Positions 8,090-22,643 are shown, numbered from the stretch's first letter. The stretch is DNA of 64,000 nucleotides from Gammaproteobacteria bacterium (GCA_028821515.1 JAPPGA010000020.1:62001-126000); one strand, 5' to 3'. Made by a program: numbers and translations. The notes: generated from the letters alone by a model not told the origin.

Positions 8090-9400
8090 GTGGTGGCGGT
8101 GGTTTGGCAGGAGTGCTTGGGAGGGTTGGTCGAGGAACTGAGTTCGCACGACTACAACACTTGGATCCGACCGTTGCAGGCGCGGGTCGACGAATCGAAA
8201 CTGACCATCCTTGCACCGAACCGCTACGTGCGCGAAAGGGTCCAGGAAAAGTACCTGAGACGCATCGTCGAACTGGTGGAGTGGCATGGTGACCCCGCAA
8301 GTCCGCTGAGTGTTGAACTCGAGGTCGGCAGCGGGGACCGTCAGGCTGGAACTCCATTGCGGGCCGAGGGCGACCGGCACGATGAAGCGCTGAACAAGAC
8401 CTTCACGTTCGATTCCTTCGTGAAAGGCACGTCGAACGAGCTCGCCGTCGCGACGGCAGATCAGGTAGCCAAGAACCCGGGACGGTCTTACAACCCACTG
8501 CTCCTCTACGGCGGCGTCGGTCTGGGCAAGACGCACCTGATGCATGCGGTTGGCAATGAGGTTTTGCGCCGTTCGCCGAGCATCCGGGTCACGTACCTTC
8601 ATTCCCAGGTCTTCGTACAGGAAATGGTGCGGGCGTTGCAGACGGGAACCATGCAGGCCTTCACGCAGTACTATCGGAGAGCCGATATCCTGCTGATCGA
8701 CGACATCCAGTTCTTTGCCCACAAGGCCCGATCTCAGGACGAATTCTTCCATGTTTTCAATGCTTTATTTGAACAACGCCGGCAGATGGTACTGACCTGC
8801 GACCGTTATCCGCGAGACATCGAGGGACTTGAGGAACGATTGAGGTCCCGCTTTGTCTGTGGCGTGTCCGCGGAGGTGGACCCGCCGGACCTGGAGACGC
8901 GTGTAGCGATTCTCAAGAAGAAGGCAGAGATAGAGGGCTATGACCTGGATGACGAAGTGGCGTTCTTCGTCGCGGACCACATTCGTTCCAACGTACGCGA
9001 ACTGGAGGGGGCCCTGCGCAGGATTCATGCGTACGCCCGTTTCACGGGCTTGCGCATTACGGTGGAGCAGGTGCGGGAGGCCCTGCGGGACCTGCTGGCG
9101 ATCCATGATCGCCAGGTCAGCATCGACAACATCCAGGGGGTCGTTGCCGAGTACTACCAGATCAGGAAGTCGGACCTGCTATTGCGACGCAAGACGCGGA
9201 CCATCGCCAGGCCGCGCCAGATGGCCATGCATCTCGCCAAGGAGTTGACCAAACACTCGTTGCCGGAGATCGGCGAGGCGTTTGGCGGGCGGGACCATAC
9301 GACGGTGCTGCACGCCCATCGAAAAATCACCGAACTTAAGCGAAGCAGCAGCGACATCGCAGAGGACTACCGGAATCTCAGCCGGCGCCTGATGAGCTAA
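8090..9400 (+). CDS. dnaA: Chromosomal replication initiator protein DnaA
   Basis: DnaA binds the boxes in oriC and opens the duplex. N-terminal domain I (WQECLGGL, NTWIRPLQA) is followed by a short linker, then the AAA+ domain with FDSFVKGTSNELA, Walker A YGGVGLGKTHLMHAVG and Walker B ILLIDDIQFFA. The C-terminal DNA-binding domain ends with the DnaA signature around GGRDHTTVLHAHRKI. At about 436 residues it is of normal size with a short domain II. Several GTG codons (8075, 8090, 8093, 8099) could start it; 8090 follows a GGGGGGAA Shine-Dalgarno-like stretch at good spacing, while 8099 would give the tidy MVWQECL N-terminus. It heads the classic dnaA-dnaN-recF-gyrB series. Confidence 0.96.
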   Translation: MVAVVWQECLGGLVEELSSHDYNTWIRPLQARVDESKLTILAPNRYVRERVQEKYLRRIVELVEWHGDPASPLSVELEVGSGDRQAGTPLRAEGDRHDEALNKTFTFDSFVKGTSNELAVATADQVAKNPGRSYNPLLLYGGVGLGKTHLMHAVGNEVLRRSPSIRVTYLHSQVFVQEMVRALQTGTMQAFTQYYRRADILLIDDIQFFAHKARSQDEFFHVFNALFEQRRQMVLTCDRYPRDIEGLEERLRSRFVCGVSAEVDPPDLETRVAILKKKAEIEGYDLDDEVAFFVADHIRSNVRELEGALRRIHAYARFTGLRITVEQVREALRDLLAIHDRQVSIDNIQGVVAEYYQIRKSDLLLRRKTRTIARPRQMAMHLAKELTKHSLPEIGEAFGGRDHTTVLHAHRKITELKRSSSDIAEDYRNLSRRLMS

Positions 9401-9415
9401 GACTAGGAACGAAGC

Positions 9416-10546
9416 ATGAAGTTCAGCACTGATCGAGGGACGTTGCTGAAGGCCCTCTCGATGGTTGCGGGCGTCGTGGAACGGCCGCAGCAAACCCAGG
9501 GGATTCTTCCGGTCCTTTCGCACCTCCTGTTCGACTGCGACGACGAAGGCCTGTCGATTACCGGCACCGACCTTGAAGTCGAACTGAACGTGCGCATAAG
9601 CGAAGGAGTCGAAGTAGAGCAACCCGGCCGGGCGACCGTGCCGGGCCGGAAACTGGCGGAGATCTGGCGATCATTGCCGGAAGACGCGCCAGTTTCGGTG
9701 GAAACCGGCGACCAGGCGACCGTGCGCTCCGGGCGAAGCCGGTTCCAGCTGGCGACGCTGCCCGAGGAAGAGTATCCGTCGGTCGACACCGGGGGTGAGG
9801 GGGAGACCCGCCTGTCAGTGGCACCGGGAGATTTGCGGCGCCTGATGGACCAGACCAGCTTTGCCATGGCGCAGCAGGACGTTCGGTACTATCTCAACGG
9901 GCTGCTGTTCGAGGTCACGGATAGCCACATCCGCACAGTCGCGACGGACGGTCATCGTCTGGCGATGTGTACCTTGCCCGGTGGTGCGCAGGGGACAGAA
10001 CGCGTTCAGGCGATCGTCCCCCGCAAGGGTGTCGTCGAACTGGGCCGGCTCCTCGCAGACGCCGAAGATTCAGTGGAAATTTCCTTAGGCATGAACTACT
10101 TGCGGGCAGAGAACTCGGGATACACGCTGACGACGAAGTTGGTGGAAGGAAAGTTCCCGGACTACGCTACGGTCATTCCCAGCGTCGGAGAGCGCCAACT
10201 GTCCGGCAGTCGCGAAACCTTGCGGCAATCGTTTCTGAGGGCGGCGATTATTGGCAGCGACCAACGCCGCGTTGCGCCCCTGGTGAGGCTAAAGATCGAA
10301 GAGGATCGCCTGGTCGTGAAGGCCAACAACGCCGAGACGCAGGAAGAGGCGGAAGAAGAAGTCCCCGTCGACTACCAGGGGGACGCATTCGAAATCGGAT
10401 TCAATGTCGACTATCTGCAGGACGTCCTTGGGGTCGTGGATACAGAAGATGTCCGGATTTCCATATCCGACGGGGGTGGAAGCGCCTTGATCGAAACCGG
10501 CGATTCGGAAGAATCGGTGTTCGTCGTGATGCCGATGCGCCTATGA
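9416..10546 (+). CDS. dnaN: DNA polymerase III beta sliding clamp
   Basis: This 376-residue protein forms the dimeric ring that holds polymerase III on DNA. It begins with MKFSTDRGTLLKAL and shows the family's LPVLSHLLF and TVATDGHRLAMC segments. It ends with the conserved FVVMPMRL, which forms part of the peptide-binding pocket for clamp ligands. It lies 15 bp behind dnaA and 4 bp before recF, as in most gammaproteobacteria, and is probably cotranscribed with both. Confidence 0.97.
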   Translation: MKFSTDRGTLLKALSMVAGVVERPQQTQGILPVLSHLLFDCDDEGLSITGTDLEVELNVRISEGVEVEQPGRATVPGRKLAEIWRSLPEDAPVSVETGDQATVRSGRSRFQLATLPEEEYPSVDTGGEGETRLSVAPGDLRRLMDQTSFAMAQQDVRYYLNGLLFEVTDSHIRTVATDGHRLAMCTLPGGAQGTERVQAIVPRKGVVELGRLLADAEDSVEISLGMNYLRAENSGYTLTTKLVEGKFPDYATVIPSVGERQLSGSRETLRQSFLRAAIIGSDQRRVAPLVRLKIEEDRLVVKANNAETQEEAEEEVPVDYQGDAFEIGFNVDYLQDVLGVVDTEDVRISISDGGGSALIETGDSEESVFVVMPMRL

Positions 10547-10550
10547 CGAA

Positions 10551-14785
<4,235 letters not shown>

Positions 14786-14927
14786 GCCGGCTGGTTGGCC
14801 AGATTTGACCTATATATCATTTCCCGGTGCGGCGTTGGATGAGAGGCAAACCGGTCTCGGACACGGCTGCCCCTCGTCGTTTGAGGAAACTTGCAGCATA
14901 CAGGCGCGCGCCTGGAAGGGTAACCGG

Positions 14928-15779
14928 ATGAAGCACGCTCTCGGCCGATGCCTGGTCGCGATTCTCCGTCTCATGGCGTGCCTTCCGCTACGGGCGGCAC
15001 GAGCGGCAGGGACGGTCATCGGCGTGACAGCGTGGCGGCTGCAGACCAGCCCCGCGCGCATGACTTCCTTCAATGTGGACACGTGTTTCCCACACCTGAC
15101 TTTCGAGCAGCGCAGGGAGCTCTGCCGGCGCAGCCTGATCGAAACGGGCAGATTGGTCGCTGAGACGGGATTTGCCTGGTACGGCAGACGGCGCGCGTTC
15201 GAGCGGCATGTCCGTATCGTGGAAGGGGCGGAACTGATCAGCAGGCCAGCAACGGAGGGCCTGCTCATCCTCATGCCGCATCTGGGTAACTGGGAGATTC
15301 TTGCGTACATATTTGGCGGGTCGAACGTGGCGTGCCTTTATACGCCTCCGAGGGTCCCCGGGCTGGAGAAGGAGATGATCCACGGGCGAGGCAGATGGGG
15401 GATCAGGGCAGTGCCAGGCGATATGGGCGGGTTGCGCACGTTGAAGCGCACCCTCGATGCCGGGGGCGCCGTGGGTATCCTGCCGGACCAGACGCCTGCC
15501 CCGGATGCCGGTGTCCGGGCGCCGTTCTTCGGTCACGATGCCATCACGATGACCCTTGCCCACCGCTTGCTGACGGAACGGACGCGCGCGATCGTTGCCA
15601 CCGCACAGAGGACCGGCAGCGGTTTCGATGTCCGCATTGCGCTCGCAGATGACGGAATCCGCGACCCGGATCCGGTGGCAAGCGCCACCGCGATGAACGC
15701 CGCGATCGAGACGGAAGTGCTTCGGGAACCCGCCCAGTACCAGTGGGAGTACAACCGGTTCCGCCACACCTTGCACTAA
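14928..15779 (+). CDS. LpxL/HtrB-type lysophospholipid/lipid A acyltransferase
   Basis: The protein resembles the Kdo2-lipid A acyltransferase (LpxL/LpxM/HtrB) family of inner-membrane acyltransferases. It has a hydrophobic N-terminus (RCLVAILRLMACLPLRAA), the catalytic MPHLGNWEI (H-x4-E), and the GILPDQTPAPDAG and APFFGH segments typical of this family, and a YQWEYNRF near the C-terminus. ATG 14928, preceded by GGAAGGG, gives 283 residues; the open frame further upstream has no family similarity. It is divergent from plsC. Which acyl position it serves cannot be told. Confidence 0.85.
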   Translation: MKHALGRCLVAILRLMACLPLRAARAAGTVIGVTAWRLQTSPARMTSFNVDTCFPHLTFEQRRELCRRSLIETGRLVAETGFAWYGRRRAFERHVRIVEGAELISRPATEGLLILMPHLGNWEILAYIFGGSNVACLYTPPRVPGLEKEMIHGRGRWGIRAVPGDMGGLRTLKRTLDAGGAVGILPDQTPAPDAGVRAPFFGHDAITMTLAHRLLTERTRAIVATAQRTGSGFDVRIALADDGIRDPDPVASATAMNAAIETEVLREPAQYQWEYNRFRHTLH

Positions 15780-15804
15780 CCCGGTCGCCCGCAAATAAAT
15801 TGTT

Positions 15805-16869
15805 ATGAATCAGCTAGTTAGAAACTTGTCAGTACGACCTATTGGACGATTGCTGTTCGCGGCCGCCTTGATGGTGTTCGCTCCTATGGACGCGGATGCT
15901 GAGATTGACCGCGTATCGATCCAGGCTACGTTGGAGGAGCTCTTCGAGGCCAGTCGCGCCCGCACTCCGGACAGGGCCGAAATCTCCCTTCCCATCAACG
16001 AACTCGTATCCATGCTGCCCGACATGGCCCGGGTGGTGTTGCCGGACGGCACGCAACGCAGGCCGGCCAACATCAGGGCTACCTTCGCGGTCAAGGAACC
16101 GGGCGGCGAGATCGGGGACACCAAGACTGTACGCATGACACGGGTCGACGATCAGACCTACGTTGTAGCCCGGCGGTCCAAACGAACGTTTCGATCCTGG
16201 CTACTCAGGCGCCCGGACGACCTGTACCAGGGAAACGTCGTGCTCGAACGCATAGCCGGACTCGAGCCGGATGGCGTCTCGTTCCACCTGTCGATTGACG
16301 ATGTGTCGGAGGAATTGTTCGCTCTTGCGGACGCTGAATGGGAGGATGACCGCAGCGAGCGCGCGCTGGAGCAGATCTCCGGGGTTTCGATCATGGATGG
16401 GGCGTTCGGCGACCTGGAGGGTGGAACAAGGAGATTCGCGGAGTTCGAGGGGCGCACGCTTCTGCTGCACATCTGGGCGACGTGGTGTCCGCCGTGCATC
16501 GCAGAGATGCCGGCGCTGGAAGCGCTGCAGGATCGTTACGGTGACCGCGGACTGATCGTGATCAACCTTTCGGACGAATCCGCGGACGTGATACGGGACT
16601 GGCTGTCGGACAACCCTTCGACGATGGTGCATGGTCGCGTGGACGCATTCGGGTTCCTGCTCGGAGACGCGCCACCCGACGAAGTGGATCGTTCTCTCGG
16701 CACCCGTCCGGTCTACGTCGTCGTCGACCGGGACGCGATCGTGCGTACGGTACGCCAGGGGTTTGTGGAGCGTGCTGTTCCAGACGCGTCGAACGCGGAG
16801 GCGCCAGGCGAGCCCGAGCACTTCATTGCGGACTTGATCAAGCCCCACCTCGGGTTAGATGAAACTTAA
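15805..16869 (+). CDS. Periplasmic thioredoxin-like (TlpA/ResA type) protein with unknown N-terminal half
   Basis: The N-terminus has a basic stretch and hydrophobic core followed by ADA, suggesting a signal peptide and export. Residues about 40-200 are an unrecognised region rich in charged residues. Residues about 205-354 form a thioredoxin-fold domain with the redox motif HIWATWCPPCIAEMPAL, a WCxxC typical of TlpA/ResA proteins that reduce periplasmic disulfides. The gene stands alone between the acyltransferase and convergent trkH. Role inferred from the fold only; partner proteins are not visible. Confidence 0.8.
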   Translation: MNQLVRNLSVRPIGRLLFAAALMVFAPMDADAEIDRVSIQATLEELFEASRARTPDRAEISLPINELVSMLPDMARVVLPDGTQRRPANIRATFAVKEPGGEIGDTKTVRMTRVDDQTYVVARRSKRTFRSWLLRRPDDLYQGNVVLERIAGLEPDGVSFHLSIDDVSEELFALADAEWEDDRSERALEQISGVSIMDGAFGDLEGGTRRFAEFEGRTLLLHIWATWCPPCIAEMPALEALQDRYGDRGLIVINLSDESADVIRDWLSDNPSTMVHGRVDAFGFLLGDAPPDEVDRSLGTRPVYVVVDRDAIVRTVRQGFVERAVPDASNAEAPGEPEHFIADLIKPHLGLDET

Positions 16870-16945
16870 ATCATTGAAATAGTACAAGTTTGCTTCCCGC
16901 TCTGCCGGCTGGTGCCAACAGAGGGCACGCCCGGGCAGGCACCAT

Positions 16946-18385
16946 TCAGCTGCGCCAATACGAGGGCGTCAACAGCACCAGCAGGGTGAAGATCTCGAGT
17001 CTCCCGAGGAGCATCGTGAAGATGAGCAGCCATTTCGTCACGGCCGGCAGGTCGGCATAGTTGACGGCGACCGAGCCGAGCCCGGGGCCCAGGTTGTTGA
17101 GGCAGGCGCCGACCGCGGAGAAGGCCGTAGTGAAGTCGAGGTCCGAAACTGCCAGCAGCAGGCAGACCATCCCGAGAAAGATCATCATGTAGGCAGCGAA
17201 GAAGCCCCAGATGCTGTCGACGACCCGGTCTGGAATGACATCCCTGCCGAGTTTCAGGGGGAACACGCCGTTGGGGTGGATCAGCCGCCGAATCTCCCGC
17301 ACTCCCTGCCGGAAGATGAGGAGCATTCTGATCATCTTTATGCCGCCGGCGGTGGAGCCGGCGCAACCGCCCGCGAAGGCGGCGAAGAGCAGCAGGAACG
17401 GGGCAAAGGAGGGCCACGCGCTGAAGTTGGCGGTGGTGAACCCGGTCGTGGTGGTGATGGAGACCGCGTGGAATATGCCGTCCCGCAGGGGATCGTCGGC
17501 GGCACCGGGATGCCGGAGGAGAACCCAGACCACAAGGACGGAAACGCCGAACAAAGCGGCCAGGTAGGTACGTACTTCCATGTCCTGGAAATACCGGCCG
17601 GGCGAGCGCCAGGCGAAGAAGTGCAGGCCGAAGTTGATGCCGGAGACAATCATGAAAAAGATGGCGACGGACTCCACCGCGGGGCTGGCGAAGTAGCCAA
17701 GGCTCGCGTCATGGGTCGAGAACCCGCCAATCGCCACGGTGGAGAAGGCGTGGCAGATGGCATCGAACGGCGACATTCCGGCGATCCAGTACGCCAATCC
17801 GCAAGCCAGGGAGATGCCGAAGTAGATCAGCCATAGCGCCTTTGCGGTCTCCGCGATGCGCGGCCGGAGCTTGGTGTCCTTGATCGGTCCGGGCGACTCG
17901 GCGCGGTAGAGCTGCATGCCGCCCACGCCGAGCATCGGCAATACGGCGACCGCCAGCACGATTATGCCCATGCCCCCCAGCCACTGCAGGAGCTGTCGAT
18001 AGAAAAGGATGGAGCGCGGCAGCTCATCGAGCCCCGCAATGACCGTCGCCCCGGTGGTCGTCAGCCCGGAAAGGGACTCGAAAGCGGCGTCGGTGAACGA
18101 TTCGGCGAGGCTCGGCGAGAGGTACATGGGCAGCGCGCCGAACAGTCCAAGACCGACATAGAACAGCACCGTGATGAGGAAGCCCTCGCGGCTTCGAAGC
18201 TCAGCCTCGCCGCGTCCGGCGAGCCAGAGCACAGCGCCGCTCGCGACCGTGATGCAGAACGCGGTGAGGAATGTCCGCTGGGTGTCCTCGCCGTAAATCA
18301 ACGCAACGACCACCGGCAGCAGCATGGCGATGCTGAACAGGCAAAGGAGCACGCCGGTGGTGCGAAGAATGACGCCGAAGTGCAT
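16946..18385 (-). CDS. trkH: Trk-type potassium uptake protein, membrane subunit
   Basis: This 479-residue polytopic membrane protein is the K+-translocating subunit of the Trk system. The four pore-loop selectivity motifs typical of TrkH can be seen: SGLTTTGATV, FSTVAIGGFSTHD, ITTTTGFTTAN and the loop of the last repeat near FSAVGACLNNLGPG, plus GGCAGSTAGGIKMIR. It follows trkA on the same strand with only 17 bp between them, so channel and regulator are likely made together. Confidence 0.95.
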   Translation of the reverse strand: MHFGVILRTTGVLLCLFSIAMLLPVVVALIYGEDTQRTFLTAFCITVASGAVLWLAGRGEAELRSREGFLITVLFYVGLGLFGALPMYLSPSLAESFTDAAFESLSGLTTTGATVIAGLDELPRSILFYRQLLQWLGGMGIIVLAVAVLPMLGVGGMQLYRAESPGPIKDTKLRPRIAETAKALWLIYFGISLACGLAYWIAGMSPFDAICHAFSTVAIGGFSTHDASLGYFASPAVESVAIFFMIVSGINFGLHFFAWRSPGRYFQDMEVRTYLAALFGVSVLVVWVLLRHPGAADDPLRDGIFHAVSITTTTGFTTANFSAWPSFAPFLLLFAAFAGGCAGSTAGGIKMIRMLLIFRQGVREIRRLIHPNGVFPLKLGRDVIPDRVVDSIWGFFAAYMMIFLGMVCLLLAVSDLDFTTAFSAVGACLNNLGPGLGSVAVNYADLPAVTKWLLIFTMLLGRLEIFTLLVLLTPSYWRS

Positions 18386-18402
18386 GAATACTTGGCTAGA
18401 TG

Positions 18403-19782
18403 CTAGATGAAAGAGGGGTCTGCCTGGAACAGGCGACCGACCTCCGCGATGCGGCGTTTGCGCCTGTCGGTAAGGAACAGGATGACGTGATCCTCGGGTT
18501 CGATCACGACATCGTCATGGGCGATCAGGACCTTGTCGCCTCGGGCGATGGCGCCGATGGTCGTGCCACCGGGAAGCGGCAGGCCGTCGAGGCGTTTGCC
18601 GATGACCCTGCTGTTCTTCGCGCCGCCGTGGACCACGGCTTCCATGGCCTCTGCGGCGCCGCGCCGAAGCGTATGGACCTGCGTCACGTCTCCGCGCCGT
18701 ACGTGAGCCAGAATCATCCCGGTGGTGGCCAGTTGCGGCGAGATGGCGATGTCGATGTCGCGGCCCACGACGAGATCGACGTAAGCCGGTTTGCCGATCA
18801 ACGTCATCACCTGCCTGACACCCAGGCGCTTGGCGAGCAGCGAGGACATGATATTGAGTTCGTCGTCGTTCGTTAACGCGCAGAACACGTCGACCCTTTC
18901 GATGTTTTCCTGCAACAGCAGTTCCCGGTCCGTGGCGTCGCCGAGGATCACTACCGCGGACTCTAGACGTTCTGCGAGTTCGTGGGCCCGGCTTTCGTCC
19001 TGTTCGATCACCTTCACGGAGAAGTTCGATTCGATGGCCCCGGCCAGGTATTCCCCTATACGCCCGCCGCCCGCGATAAGAACCCGCCTGTAGGGGCGTT
19101 CCACCTGGCGCAGCGCCGCCATGACGTCGGTGATGTGTTCGGTCGCGGCGATGAAGAAGACCTCGTCGTCTACCTCTATGGTCGTGTCTCCCTCGGGGAG
19201 GATGGCGCGGTCGCGGCGAAATATGGCCGCGACGCGGGTGTCTGAATTCGGGATACGCCGTCGCAGTTGGCGTATCTGGCGGCCTACAAGTGGGCCATAC
19301 TCGTGCGCGCGCATGGCGACGAGCTTGACGCGTCCACTGGCGAAGTCGAGGACCTGTAGGGCGCCGGGCCTTTGCAGAAGCTCCTTGATCTGGTCCGTGA
19401 CAACCCGCTCCGGATTGATCACGAAATCGATCGGCATGTGTTCGCTGCTGAACAGGCTTGAGCGCTCGTGGAACGCATCCTCGCGAATGCGGGCGATCTT
19501 CCGCTCGGTCTGGAACATCGTGTAACTCACTTGGCAGGCAACCATGTTGACTTCGTCGTAAGGCGTCACGGCGATCAGCATGTCTGCATCCTCGATGCCT
19601 GCCCTGCGCAGGACGTCGGGCCTCGCCGCGTGGCCCTGCACCGTGCGGATGTCGAGGCGCCGGCGGAGTTCCTCCAAGCGGGTGCCGTCGATATCCACCA
19701 CCGTGATGTCGAACGCTTCGCTGGCAAGGTGCTCCGCCAGCGTGCCTCCCACCTGGCCGGCCCCGAGAATGAGGATGTTCAT
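18403..19782 (-). CDS. trkA: Trk potassium uptake system peripheral NAD-binding protein
   Basis: TrkA is the cytoplasmic gating subunit of the Trk K+ transporter. The 459-residue protein has two tandem RCK units: the first Rossmann motif ILILGAGQVGGTLAEHL at the N-terminus and the second RVLIAGGGRIGEYLAGAIE near residue 235, each followed by a TrkA-C-like domain. ATG 19782 gives the standard N-terminus; the frame is open upstream but overlaps rsmB and has no similarity. The rsmB-trkA-trkH order on one strand is a familiar gammaproteobacterial arrangement. Confidence 0.95.
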   Translation of the reverse strand: MNILILGAGQVGGTLAEHLASEAFDITVVDIDGTRLEELRRRLDIRTVQGHAARPDVLRRAGIEDADMLIAVTPYDEVNMVACQVSYTMFQTERKIARIREDAFHERSSLFSSEHMPIDFVINPERVVTDQIKELLQRPGALQVLDFASGRVKLVAMRAHEYGPLVGRQIRQLRRRIPNSDTRVAAIFRRDRAILPEGDTTIEVDDEVFFIAATEHITDVMAALRQVERPYRRVLIAGGGRIGEYLAGAIESNFSVKVIEQDESRAHELAERLESAVVILGDATDRELLLQENIERVDVFCALTNDDELNIMSSLLAKRLGVRQVMTLIGKPAYVDLVVGRDIDIAISPQLATTGMILAHVRRGDVTQVHTLRRGAAEAMEAVVHGGAKNSRVIGKRLDGLPLPGGTTIGAIARGDKVLIAHDDVVIEPEDHVILFLTDRRKRRIAEVGRLFQADPSFI

Positions 19783-21047
19783 GCGGCGCCAGCCTTGTCG
19801 ATCAGGGCAAAGAAAAACCCGTCCGCGCCATTCCTGCTCGGAAGTAGCAGTCGGCCAGGGCCCGCATCTCGGCCCCAGTTCGCGCGGATCTCCCGGGCAT
19901 TCGCATCCGGAGTCTGTCGCAGGAATCCAGCCACCACGTCCTGGTTCTCGGCGGGCAATATGGAACAGGTACAGTAAAGCAGTGTGCCGCCGCTTGAAAG
20001 CGTCGGCCATACGCCCTCGAGCAGTGCGCGCTGCTGCTCGGCCATGCGCGCGAGGACCTCCGGGCGGCGGTTGACCTTGATGTCGGGATGGCGGCGCAGC
20101 GTGCCCGTGCCGGAACAGGGAACGTCGAGCAGAACGGCGTCAAAGGGCTCGCCGTCCCACCAGGCGCTACCGGTTGCATTGCCGGCCATGACATGGTGAA
20201 TGGTGTGACCCAGGCGCCGGGCCTCTCGCTTGAGGTAGCCAAGCCGCGCTTCGTCCCGGTCGAGCGCCGAGACACGGAGCGAGGGGTCGCGTTCCAGGAG
20301 ATCGAACGCCTTGCCGCCCGGGGCGGCACAGGCGTCGAGCACCGCGGCGCCCGGGCGCGGATCGAGCAGTGCGGCGGCAAGCTGGGCGCCGTCGTCCTGC
20401 ACGGCCACGCTTCCGGATTCGTATCCGGGCAGGTCGCGTGCCGGGATGGGCCGCTCGAGAATGAGCGAGCCGGGCGCGATTCCGGGGCGGTGTTCAAGTC
20501 CTTGCGCATCGAGTTTCGAGCCGTATCGGCAAGGGTCCGTCCTGGCGCGGTTGACTCGCAGCGCCATGGGTGCGCGGCTGTTGTTGATCTCGAAGAGTTC
20601 CGGACAGGCCTGGGGGTACGCAGCTTCCAACGCGTCGATGAGCCATTGGGGATGGTCATGCCGCGCCTCGTCCGTGATGTGACTCGGCGGGGTCCTGGCG
20701 ATGCGCCGGAGGACGGCATTGAGGAGCGGACGCGCCCAGGGCTTGCGCAAGGCCGCTGTGGCGGCGACGGTCTCGGAGACGGCGGCGTGGGGCGGAATCC
20801 CGGTGTGGCGCACCTGGTATGCGCCGACCATGAGAAGCGCGTACAGATCCTGGTCGCTCTTGCGCAGGGGACGCGCGAGACATGCGTCCACTTCCGCCCG
20901 CACCGAAAAATACCTGCGGCAGGTACCGTAGGCGAGTTCCGTCAGAAGGGAAGGTGCGCCCGGCTCGATGACGTCGCGCAGCGCGCGCCCGCGGCGGACG
21001 GCGGCAAGGGCATGCGCCGCCTTGGCCCGGAGGTCAGCCGGCGACAT
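19779..21047 (-). CDS. rsmB: 16S rRNA (cytosine-967 C5) methyltransferase
   Basis: RsmB methylates C967 of 16S rRNA with S-adenosylmethionine. The N-terminal 130 residues form a NusB-like RNA-binding region (LLTELAYGTCRRY, YALLMVGAYQ). The methyltransferase domain shows VLDACAAPGGKAFDLLE, LDVPCSGTGTLRRHPDIK and the catalytic-cysteine motif LLYCTCSILPAENQ. ATG 21047 yields 422 residues, the usual size; it overlaps fmt by 14 bp upstream and trkA by 4 bp downstream. Confidence 0.95.
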   Translation of the reverse strand: MSPADLRAKAAHALAAVRRGRALRDVIEPGAPSLLTELAYGTCRRYFSVRAEVDACLARPLRKSDQDLYALLMVGAYQVRHTGIPPHAAVSETVAATAALRKPWARPLLNAVLRRIARTPPSHITDEARHDHPQWLIDALEAAYPQACPELFEINNSRAPMALRVNRARTDPCRYGSKLDAQGLEHRPGIAPGSLILERPIPARDLPGYESGSVAVQDDGAQLAAALLDPRPGAAVLDACAAPGGKAFDLLERDPSLRVSALDRDEARLGYLKREARRLGHTIHHVMAGNATGSAWWDGEPFDAVLLDVPCSGTGTLRRHPDIKVNRRPEVLARMAEQQRALLEGVWPTLSSGGTLLYCTCSILPAENQDVVAGFLRQTPDANAREIRANWGRDAGPGRLLLPSRNGADGFFFALIDKAGAA

Positions 21048-21975
21048 CGAGACGCACGCCGGTGGCAAAGATCTGCGGGTAGCCGTTCGCGGCGTCCCGG
21101 GCGGACATCGCTCGGCCGCTGCCGCGGGAGAGCCGAACGGTCTGGAGCAGAAGCGCGTCCTCTCCGCAAGCGACGATGACTCCGTCGCGTCGCTTCGAGA
21201 CGGTCCCGGCTTTCGGTGCTGCGCCTTGTGCGCCCGTTGTGCGCAAGGGAACTGCCTCCAGCACCAATACGCGTTCGCCGCCGACTGTCGTGTAGGCGGT
21301 GCGGCGATGCACCAGCGCACGTACCTGGCGGGCGATGCCCCTGGCAGGGCGCCGCCAGTCGATCCTGGCATCGGCGTCCTCGAGCTTTGGCGCGAGCGTA
21401 GCCTCGGCGTCGTCCTGGGCTACGGGCTCGAGTGCGTCAAACCGCTCCAGGGCTTCGAGGAGCGCCCGGGCGCCCAGGTCCGCAAGGTCAGCCGTCAGGG
21501 AAATGCCGGTGTCCGTGTCGCGGATGGGGATGGACCGGGACAGGAGTAATGGCCCCGTGTCGAGACCCGCGTCCATCTGCATGATGCTGACTCCTGTCGA
21601 CGCGTCGCCTGCCATGATGGCGCGCTCGACCGGCGCGGCTCCCCGCCAGCGTGGCAGCAGCGAGGCATGGACGTTGACGCAGCCACGCGCCGGGCCATCA
21701 AGCGCCGCCTGGGGGAGCAGCAGTCCGTACGCGGCCACGACCAGCATGTCGAGGCCGGAAAGGGATGTCAGTTCGTGCTCGATACGGTTGGGAGTCCTCA
21801 ACGCCAGACCCTCGGCCTCGGCCAGGATGCGAACGGGGCTCTGGACCAGTCTGCGGCCCCGGCCCGCCCGCCGGTCGGGCTGTGTGAGCACCAGGCGCAC
21901 TTCGTGCCTGGAGTCGATCAGGGCTTGGAGGATGCGGGCGGCGAAGCTGGGCGTGCCGGCAAAACCGAGGTTCAA
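21034..21975 (-). CDS. fmt: Methionyl-tRNA formyltransferase
   Basis: Fmt formylates initiator Met-tRNA using 10-formyltetrahydrofolate. The sequence has [14 protein letters not shown] at the N-terminus, the catalytic [20 protein letters not shown], and [18 protein letters not shown], followed by the C-terminal OB-like domain. No ATG or GTG fits; the best start is TTG 21975, which overlaps the def stop codon as TTGA and gives 313 residues, the family length. Longer open frame upstream runs inside def and has no similarity. def-fmt-rsmB is a widespread translation-initiation cluster. Confidence 0.95.
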   Translation of the reverse strand: MNLGFAGTPSFAARILQALIDSRHEVRLVLTQPDRRAGRGRRLVQSPVRILAEAEGLALRTPNRIEHELTSLSGLDMLVVAAYGLLLPQAALDGPARGCVNVHASLLPRWRGAAPVERAIMAGDASTGVSIMQMDAGLDTGPLLLSRSIPIRDTDTGISLTADLADLGARALLEALERFDALEPVAQDDAEATLAPKLEDADARIDWRRPARGIARQVRALVHRRTAYTTVGGERVLVLEAVPLRTTGAQGAAPKAGTVSKRRDGVIVACGEDALLLQTVRLSRGSGRAMSARDAANGYPQIFATGVRLDVAG

Positions 21976-22484
21976 CGTCGGACGCGGTTCTCGCGCTGTA
22001 GTTTCGCGAGTTTCTTTCGTATTCGGCCGCGTTTCAGGTTCGAGAGATAGTCGACGAAGAGCTTCCCGTCGAGATGGTCGCACTCGTGCTGGATGCACAC
22101 GGAAAGGTACCCGTCCGTCTCGAGCGAAAAGGCCTCGCCCTGTTCGTCCATGGCGCTGACGCGAATCCTGTCCGCGCGCGACACCGCCTCGTAGAAACCG
22201 GGAATTGACAGGCAGCCTTCTTCCAGCCGTTGCATCCCGTCGACGATCTCGATTTCCGGGTTGATGAATACGTGGGGTTCGTTCCGCTCCTTCGAGACGT
22301 CGACCACGATGATGCGCTGGTGAACATCGACCTGGCTTGCGGAAAGCCCTACGCCCGGCGCCGCATACATAGTCTCGAACATGCTGGCGACAAGTTGGCG
22401 AGTCTCGTCGGTCACCTCGACCACCGTTTGCGCGCGCGTGCGCAGCCGGGGGTCCGGGTATTGCAGGATCGGGAGTAACGCCAT
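21972..22484 (-). CDS. def: Peptide deformylase
   Basis: Def removes the N-formyl group from nascent proteins. The 170-residue protein has all three metal/active-site motifs: GVGLSASQ (usual GxGxAAxQ, here with serine), EGCLSIPG with the cysteine metal ligand, and the HExxH-type [11 protein letters not shown]. It begins [14 protein letters not shown], as in typical bacterial enzymes, and is divergent from dprA. It is translationally coupled to fmt, its functional counterpart. Confidence 0.96.
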   Translation of the reverse strand: MALLPILQYPDPRLRTRAQTVVEVTDETRQLVASMFETMYAAPGVGLSASQVDVHQRIIVVDVSKERNEPHVFINPEIEIVDGMQRLEEGCLSIPGFYEAVSRADRIRVSAMDEQGEAFSLETDGYLSVCIQHECDHLDGKLFVDYLSNLKRGRIRKKLAKLQRENRVRR

Positions 22485-22643
22485 TGCCTCGGTCGTGTCG
22501 TCGCCAATGACTGCAATTCTAAGGGCTGTTGTCCTACTTGCCCAATAGCTCCATGCCTACACGGATCAACGGCGCTGACTGTCATCACCATGCGCTGACG
22601 CGTACCGACGCGGCGTTCCAAACGCGGTACAAATTCTGGCGTC